Shown here piece by piece: positions 5,153-9,470 of a stretch of 9,470 nucleotides of DNA (positions are counted from its first letter, which is position 1; every line of letters starts with the position of its first letter). The notes below the pieces were generated by a model. It was not told where the DNA came from. It saw only the letters and a list, made by a program, of their open reading frames with translations, and searched no databases. The translations under genes were made by a program, and so were the position numbers. The DNA is from Spirochaetales bacterium (lineage in GTDB: Bacteria; Spirochaetota; Spirochaetia; JABMQR01): the NCBI GenBank assembly GCA_023139255.1, contig JAGLNY010000076.1:1-9470 (forward strand). Reading direction: 5' to 3'.

Positions 5153-8040
5153 ATTGATTCCACATATCCTATTAGACGCTCGAGTAAATATCTACCTGCG
5201 GTATTATTCAGTAATTTTAGAGAACAGACGATAAGTCGTCCCCTTCCAATCTTCGACTCGGCCAGATAACAACGCTCTTCACTAAACCATAGCTGTTTCA
5301 CATCACCAATCGATGGAGAAGGCCCTTCCTGCGCGCCGCTGTAGTTGCTTCGCCACACAGGAATTACCCGGATAATCGGAGTTACCTTGCCCGGCAGTTG
5401 TTCGGCTTTAAGGGTTGCAGCCCCTTCAATCATGTCAAAGCAGTCCAGATCGCACCATCCTTCATGTGGAAAATCACCGAGTGCCGGATGATCATGCATA
5501 ATCGTCGCCGCATTACCATGATCCCATCCGGTGCGGAATGGTACATAACGTTTGTACTGATCGTGCTGCACGCCGGCGGCGATGTCGGCTGAAACCTGTG
5601 CCTTAACACACCAGTTTTCCGGCAATGAACCGCGGTCAAACAGTATGGCTGTCCCCCCTGCTTCGACATAGCTGGAAACCCTGTCTGACCATTGATCGGA
5701 GATGATAGCCTTCACCCGTCCTGATGTCAGAGCATTGGCTTTTTCTTCGTTGCTCTTCTTCCAGCACTTGAGACCAAAATGAGCGTCAAGGAAATCTTCG
5801 ACGCGACGCAGCGCGGGGAAATGCGCAATCATGTCGTCTTCCCAACGGAAGTCTTCGGCCTCACTCATTACTTTTTCTGAAAGCAGTCGCCTTGGGTAAG
5901 GGAATCGCCAGAAATCCCAGTTATTCGTCGCTACTTCATTGTCGTCGGATTCAAGTTTTATACGAAGAGTAAACTTGCCCAGTCCGGCAGGAGTGATAAA
6001 CTGTATTTTCTGAAGTAGAGCATTTTTACCATGCTCAAATTCAAGGTCGCAGGTGCTGCCGCTTTCAGCCGGCTTGCCATCAATCTCCAAGCTCCAACTT
6101 AAGGTACCATTGGCGATATCCATTGTCCCGAAATGCGAGAGATGAACTCCCAGTTCCACAGGTTCGCCGGTCGTCATTGCGCGATTCCTGAAGTCGCGGT
6201 CAATCAACAGCGCCGTATCACCGTTGGAAAGCGGCAAGTCGGCGAATTGTGGATCGGCTCGATAACCAAAGTCATCGATAAATCCGCGGTTGGCGCCCAC
6301 GCGCATTGCACAGTGATATTGATACCCCTGAAGACCAGGCTGACGACGGGGTTCTTCAAATAATATCTTGGTACAAGCTGCCGAGAGTTTGCGGGAATTT
6401 TCCAGTACGTTCGCGTGCAAACCTTCAATGCCGGCATCTCGTAGCGCGATAATTCCCATCTCCCCGTAGTTGCCACGTAATGGCATATTTGCATCACGAT
6501 AGAATTTGTCTTCAGCCGGGTCGGGCCAGACGGTCAACTTTCCGTATTCGTGAAGAACTATTGGACCTTCATCGGTAAGATGGCGCAAACCGGCCCAGGG
6601 GATAGCCGAAAGCCCGCCATGCGACCACTTCCATGATCGCGACCAGAGATGAGGTGTCTGAAAAGCATTATAAACATCCGGGTACTCGCCCTGATAGCCG
6701 ATCCCGGTCAGGATAAGGTGGTCGGGAACCAGGTCGCGAATATCTTCAAGGTGTACTTTCGCACGTTCCTTATAATCGCCTCCACCGATAATCTGAGAAC
6801 TTTCATTACCCATGCAGATCACCGTGACCGATGCGTGATTCCGAATTTCCTTAACTTTACCTATAAGAGAATTCCTGTTCTCAGGATATGGCGAGATTTC
6901 ATGGAAGTTTGATATAACCGAAGGCTCAACCTGCAGGATGAACCCCATTTCGTCGCAGACATCCAAGGCTTCACGCGTATAAACATGGGTATGAGTGCGA
7001 TTACCGTTGAATCCCATATCCTTCATCGCCCGAATTCGCCTGCGAATGAGATCTTTGTCAACCATCGCCGAGATAGTGGGAACCCTCATAAGTTCCGGTG
7101 AGCTGGCTCTCCAGAAGAGAGGTTCGTGATTCAGAACGAGTTTCTTGTTCTCGACAGCCATACTGCGCATCCCGAATCGCTCAACCACAGCATCGGTAAC
7201 CTTGCCGTTTGATACAGCTTCAAGTGTCAGCACGTAAAGATTCGGACTGTCCGGAGTCCAGAGCTTGCAGCCTCCCATATCCACTTCTATGGAGATGTCC
7301 ACAACTTCTCCCGGCTCGATGGTCAGGGCATCATCGCTGGTTTCCTGTGCAAAACCATCATCATTCCACGATCTGACTCTTACTGTGGGACTAACCTGAA
7401 TCGCCTCGGAATTATCGTTATATATGGAGGCTGTTACCCATGCCTCTTGCTCGTCAATCCGCGGACGAATAAAAAGGTCTTCAATCCGTATGTCACCGGT
7501 TTGTTCCAGCTCCACCCCGCAATAGAGGCTGGGACCTCCCCAGTATACTCCGCCGGATATGCTTTTCCTGCTATCCAGATCGCTCAAACGCGTCAGTTCC
7601 ACAGTCAGCACATTTAAGCCGTTATGCACCGCATATTCCGTAACATCACACTTGAAACCGACAATAGGATGTTGGTGAAAGCCCAGGTAATGACCATTCA
7701 ACCAAAGATGGGCTGTGGGCGAGACTCCCCCGAACTTCAGCCAGAGTCTCCCGCCGGACCAGTTTTCATCCAGTTCAATACTGCGCTGATACCAGCAGGT
7801 GCCTTCGTAGCGGTTGCGGTTTATGAACGAAGGATATTCCTCAGCCAGCCCCTCAAGTGCCATGACAGTGCCCGGTACATCTACCGAAAGCTCAAAATCT
7901 TCTTTTCCTTCAGACCAGCCTTCGCGGGCTCCACGGTCTCCCGGGTCAATACGCAGGCTCCAGGTTCCGTTAAGTGACATGTTGCGCCGTACTTCCGTAT
8001 TTACAACAGGGTTTACAAATGCGGGATATATCAGTTTCAT
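5149..8040 (-). CDS. Glycoside hydrolase family 2 protein (beta-galactosidase/beta-glucuronidase-like)
   Basis: A 963-residue retaining glycosidase of family 2. Domains in order: N-terminal sugar-binding jelly roll (about 20-180, with WYQRSIEL, LKFGGV and HLWLNGHYLGFHQ), Ig-like sandwich (about 184-290), and TIM barrel (about 295-600). In the barrel, MKDMGFNGNRTH (339-350) precedes the acid/base E413 in MGNES, and the nucleophile is E498 in LHEYG. A further beta domain (about 605-715) precedes a C-terminal region (about 730-963) with features of an amidotransferase-like fold: VEAGGTAILFDRG (792-804), HPALGDFPHEGW, and a GRGRLIVCS strand near the end. There is no signal peptide, so it works on imported substrate in the cytoplasm. 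AAGGA lies 7 bases before the ATG, supporting this start. Overlap with the GH42 gene suggests the two act on the same glycan. The family is certain; the sugar (galactoside, glucuronide or other) cannot be assigned. Confidence 0.93.
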   Translation of the reverse strand: MKLIYPAFVNPVVNTEVRRNMSLNGTWSLRIDPGDRGAREGWSEGKEDFELSVDVPGTVMALEGLAEEYPSFINRNRYEGTCWYQRSIELDENWSGGRLWLKFGGVSPTAHLWLNGHYLGFHQHPIVGFKCDVTEYAVHNGLNVLTVELTRLSDLDSRKSISGGVYWGGPSLYCGVELEQTGDIRIEDLFIRPRIDEQEAWVTASIYNDNSEAIQVSPTVRVRSWNDDGFAQETSDDALTIEPGEVVDISIEVDMGGCKLWTPDSPNLYVLTLEAVSNGKVTDAVVERFGMRSMAVENKKLVLNHEPLFWRASSPELMRVPTISAMVDKDLIRRRIRAMKDMGFNGNRTHTHVYTREALDVCDEMGFILQVEPSVISNFHEISPYPENRNSLIGKVKEIRNHASVTVICMGNESSQIIGGGDYKERAKVHLEDIRDLVPDHLILTGIGYQGEYPDVYNAFQTPHLWSRSWKWSHGGLSAIPWAGLRHLTDEGPIVLHEYGKLTVWPDPAEDKFYRDANMPLRGNYGEMGIIALRDAGIEGLHANVLENSRKLSAACTKILFEEPRRQPGLQGYQYHCAMRVGANRGFIDDFGYRADPQFADLPLSNGDTALLIDRDFRNRAMTTGEPVELGVHLSHFGTMDIANGTLSWSLEIDGKPAESGSTCDLEFEHGKNALLQKIQFITPAGLGKFTLRIKLESDDNEVATNNWDFWRFPYPRRLLSEKVMSEAEDFRWEDDMIAHFPALRRVEDFLDAHFGLKCWKKSNEEKANALTSGRVKAIISDQWSDRVSSYVEAGGTAILFDRGSLPENWCVKAQVSADIAAGVQHDQYKRYVPFRTGWDHGNAATIMHDHPALGDFPHEGWCDLDCFDMIEGAATLKAEQLPGKVTPIIRVIPVWRSNYSGAQEGPSPSIGDVKQLWFSEERCYLAESKIGRGRLIVCSLKLLNNTAGRYLLERLIGYVESI

Positions 8041-8047
8041 GTTTAAT

Positions 8048-8052
8048 TCCTT
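8048..8052 (-). promoter_or_regulatory. Ribosome binding site of the GH2 gene
   Basis: AAGGA on the minus strand, 7 bases before the ATG at 8040. It stands directly after the U tract of the upstream hairpin, so a transcript reading through the hairpin would present this site immediately downstream of the stem. Confidence 0.7.
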
Positions 8053-8053
8053 T

Positions 8054-8087
8054 AAAAATTGAGGTTCGCCCGAATCGGACGAACCTC
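8054..8087 (-). terminator. Hairpin with U tract between the solute-binding protein and GH2 genes
   Basis: On the minus strand GAGGTTCG (8087-8080) pairs perfectly with CGAACCTC (8068-8061), an 8-base stem. Inside the 11-base loop, CCG and CGG can add three more pairs after one mismatch. The stem is followed by AA and then five T (8058-8054). This resembles a short intrinsic terminator. Because the GH2 ribosome binding site starts two bases after the T tract and no good promoter is seen between, it more likely gives partial termination or protects the 3' end of the solute-binding protein message than ends the operon outright. Confidence 0.6.
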
Positions 8088-8105
8088 TACATATAAATCA
8101 AATAA

Positions 8106-8138
8106 ACCGATCGTTGTATTAACCAGTAAACTATCGGT
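8106..8138. repeat. Inverted repeat in the spacer after the solute-binding protein gene
   Basis: ACCGAT (8106-8111) and ATCGGT (8133-8138) are inverted copies separated by 21 bases, in the 103-base spacer just after the solute-binding protein stop. The arms are short and the loop long, so this may be a second weak stem, an operator half-site pair, or chance. Apart from this and the hairpin next to it, I see nothing in the spacer. Confidence 0.25.
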
Positions 8139-8143
8139 ATAGG

Positions 8144-9470
8144 CTATAGCCCCCAGAAATCCTTATACCAGGCACTTGCTTCCTCGGTAAGAACCTGTCC
8201 GCCCGCTTTGTACCACTCATTAACAAACTCATCGAAATAGTCGATCGGTTTGTCCCCGGTGATGATACTTACAAACGCTTCATCGCGAATTTTGTTAAGT
8301 TCTGTCAAGTATTTGCCCTGTGACGGAAGTCCTACGAACAACTCGTGTTTTGCGTTTCCGACTGTGTAGCCATTATCTTCAGCCCACTTAATTTGTCCCT
8401 GTAATTGCATCTCATCAAATGCAACACTGGCACCGCTCATCTGAAATACGTTGATTGCACCCATAGCTTGAAGATACGTATTATCCCGACCCTCTGCCCG
8501 CACAACTTTACCGTTTTCATCGAAATCCCAATCCTCTCCCTTAAAGCCGTAAAATCTCGTCAGAGCTAATTCGTAATCTCTGCAGTTGATATCATCCATA
8601 ATGAAAAGAAGTGTTCCCAATCGGTCCTTTTCGGTTTCCATATGTTTGCCGAAAACTGTGTTTACATTAGAGACAACGCGTTTAGATTGTCCTCCGACGT
8701 ATGTTCCCCTATCCCCATACGGTCCCTCCGGTGGAGTACCTTGAACGAGAGTTTCGGCAACATTCGGATTCAATTTATAAAGTTCGTTGTATACTGCACC
8801 ACCTGCTTGTCCGTCAATTGGTGGATACCACCCGCTCCATCCAGCATGACTTGTAAAACCAATCCTTCCGTTGAAGAATGCGTGTGATATTGCCCAATAT
8901 CCGCCTGTGTTTTCACCAGTAATAAACTCCGGATCAATAATGCCAAGTGAATACCAGTTCGCGAGAATTGCAAGAGCTTCCTTCATCTTGGGCGCCACCG
9001 CACCGTAAACGAGATCGTTATTATCATTGCTCTCGTCCTTAAACCAATTCTTAGTGCTCAGGCCGAAGGCTCCATAGATTGACCCGAACCCGGACGCAGA
9101 CAGTCCATATGTGTCATCACTCCCGTTTCCATCTGGATCGTTTCTAGTAATTTTCGTAAAAGCTGCTTCGAATTCATCCAGTGTATCAGGCACTTTGGTG
9201 ATACCCAGCGTATCAAGCCAGTCACCCCGCCAGAGCATCGGGGAATAGCGCAGATGTGCCGCCCGTGGAACGGCAGTTATCGCGTAGATTTTACCATCTA
9301 TCATCCCTGGTTTGAGAAAGTTCGGTTCAACAGCTGAGTTCACCTTAAACATGTTGGGTGCATAGGTTTTAAGTACCTCTTCAGGAATGGCAGCAAGTAT
9401 TCCCTGTTCAACCCAGGTAGTGAATAAGCTGCTATTGTTCATCATGTCCGGGATCTCTCCAGACGCAAAC
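8144..9470 (-). CDS. Extracellular solute-binding protein of a sugar ABC transporter (YtcQ/LipO-like), 5' end off window
   Basis: The frame stays open past the internal methionine at 9445 to the window edge (preceding residues FASGEIPD), so the true start, the signal peptide and any lipobox lie outside. About 441 residues are visible of an expected 500-550. The ASGEIPD segment followed by a long domain-2 region is typical of family 1 sugar-binding proteins (normally 'asGdlPDi'). Other marks are the segment WRGDWLDTLGI and VPDTLDEFEAAF, and a calcium-loop-like DPDGNGSDD about 110 residues into the visible part. The end, EASAWYKDFWGL, is also typical. This large type usually works with LplB/YtcP-like permeases importing oligosaccharides; these permeases are not in the window and are presumed upstream. 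It is separated from the GH2 gene by a hairpin, the usual arrangement that lets a binding protein be made in excess of downstream genes. The ligand is presumably the glycoside cleaved by the next two genes; this is inference. Confidence 0.9.
   Translation of the reverse strand, partial: FASGEIPDMMNNSSLFTTWVEQGILAAIPEEVLKTYAPNMFKVNSAVEPNFLKPGMIDGKIYAITAVPRAAHLRYSPMLWRGDWLDTLGITKVPDTLDEFEAAFTKITRNDPDGNGSDDTYGLSASGFGSIYGAFGLSTKNWFKDESNDNNDLVYGAVAPKMKEALAILANWYSLGIIDPEFITGENTGGYWAISHAFFNGRIGFTSHAGWSGWYPPIDGQAGGAVYNELYKLNPNVAETLVQGTPPEGPYGDRGTYVGGQSKRVVSNVNTVFGKHMETEKDRLGTLLFIMDDINCRDYELALTRFYGFKGEDWDFDENGKVVRAEGRDNTYLQAMGAINVFQMSGASVAFDEMQLQGQIKWAEDNGYTVGNAKHELFVGLPSQGKYLTELNKIRDEAFVSIITGDKPIDYFDEFVNEWYKAGGQVLTEEASAWYKDFWGL

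Noticed and set aside
7624..7977. 117-residue plus-strand open frame
   Set aside because: Lies wholly opposite the GH2 N-terminal domain, whose family motifs are clear; no ribosome binding site or recognisable protein features.
8088..8132. Possible promoter for the GH2 operon (TTTACT, 18 bases, TTTATT on the minus strand)
   Set aside because: Only four of six matches in each box, and any transcript from it would still have to pass the hairpin; not strong enough to list.
8144..9445. Methionine at 9445 as the true start of the solute-binding protein
   Set aside because: The frame continues upstream as FASGEIPD, which matches the family's conserved 'asGdlPD' segment, and a start at 9445 would lack the signal peptide and much of domain 1.
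1..9470. tRNA, rRNA, CRISPR array, insertion sequence or attachment site
   Set aside because: Nearly all of the window is occupied by the listed coding regions; no spaced direct repeats, transposase motifs or RNA gene signatures were seen.

Overview
All five or six genes in this window lie on the minus strand, so transcription runs from high to low coordinates. The content points to a strictly anaerobic, saccharolytic bacterium: it pairs an ABC sugar-uptake protein and two intracellular glycosidases with an oxygen-sensitive tungsten aldehyde oxidoreductase and a nickel-pincer racemase-type enzyme. The phylum cannot be read from the sequence. Solute-binding proteins of this YtcQ/LipO-like type are common in Firmicutes and Spirochaetes, and AOR-type enzymes occur in many anaerobes.

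Layout in the direction of transcription: (1) 9470-8144, the C-terminal part of a large extracellular solute-binding protein, cut by the window edge at its N-terminus. (2) 8143-8041, an intergenic spacer with an 8-bp-stem hairpin followed by a short U tract, then the ribosome binding site of the next gene. (3) 8040-5149, a 963-residue glycoside hydrolase family 2 protein. (4) 5152-3050, a 700-residue GH42-type beta-galactosidase-like protein, coupled to the GH2 gene by an ATGA overlap. (5) 3021-1099, a 640-residue tungsten aldehyde:ferredoxin oxidoreductase. (6) 1096-830, an 88-residue MoaD/ThiS-like sulfur carrier ending in Gly-Gly. (7) 795-1, the N-terminal 265 residues of a LarA-type (DUF2088) nickel-pincer enzyme, open at the left edge.

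The gaps from GH2 through LarA are -4, 28, 2 and 34 bases, so these five genes look like one operon. It may be partly separated from the solute-binding protein by the hairpin.

A joint role can be proposed but not proven. A glycoside is imported and hydrolysed in the cytoplasm. The released aldose or aldehyde aglycone is oxidised to an acid by the tungsten enzyme, reducing ferredoxin. The 2-hydroxy acid is then racemised or epimerised at C2 by the LarA-type enzyme. Placing a ferredoxin-reducing aldehyde oxidase and a nickel-pincer enzyme directly after two glycosidases is the most interesting feature of the window. Sampled base composition is lower in the AOR-MoaD-LarA half than in the glycosidase half, which suggests the two halves may have different origins.
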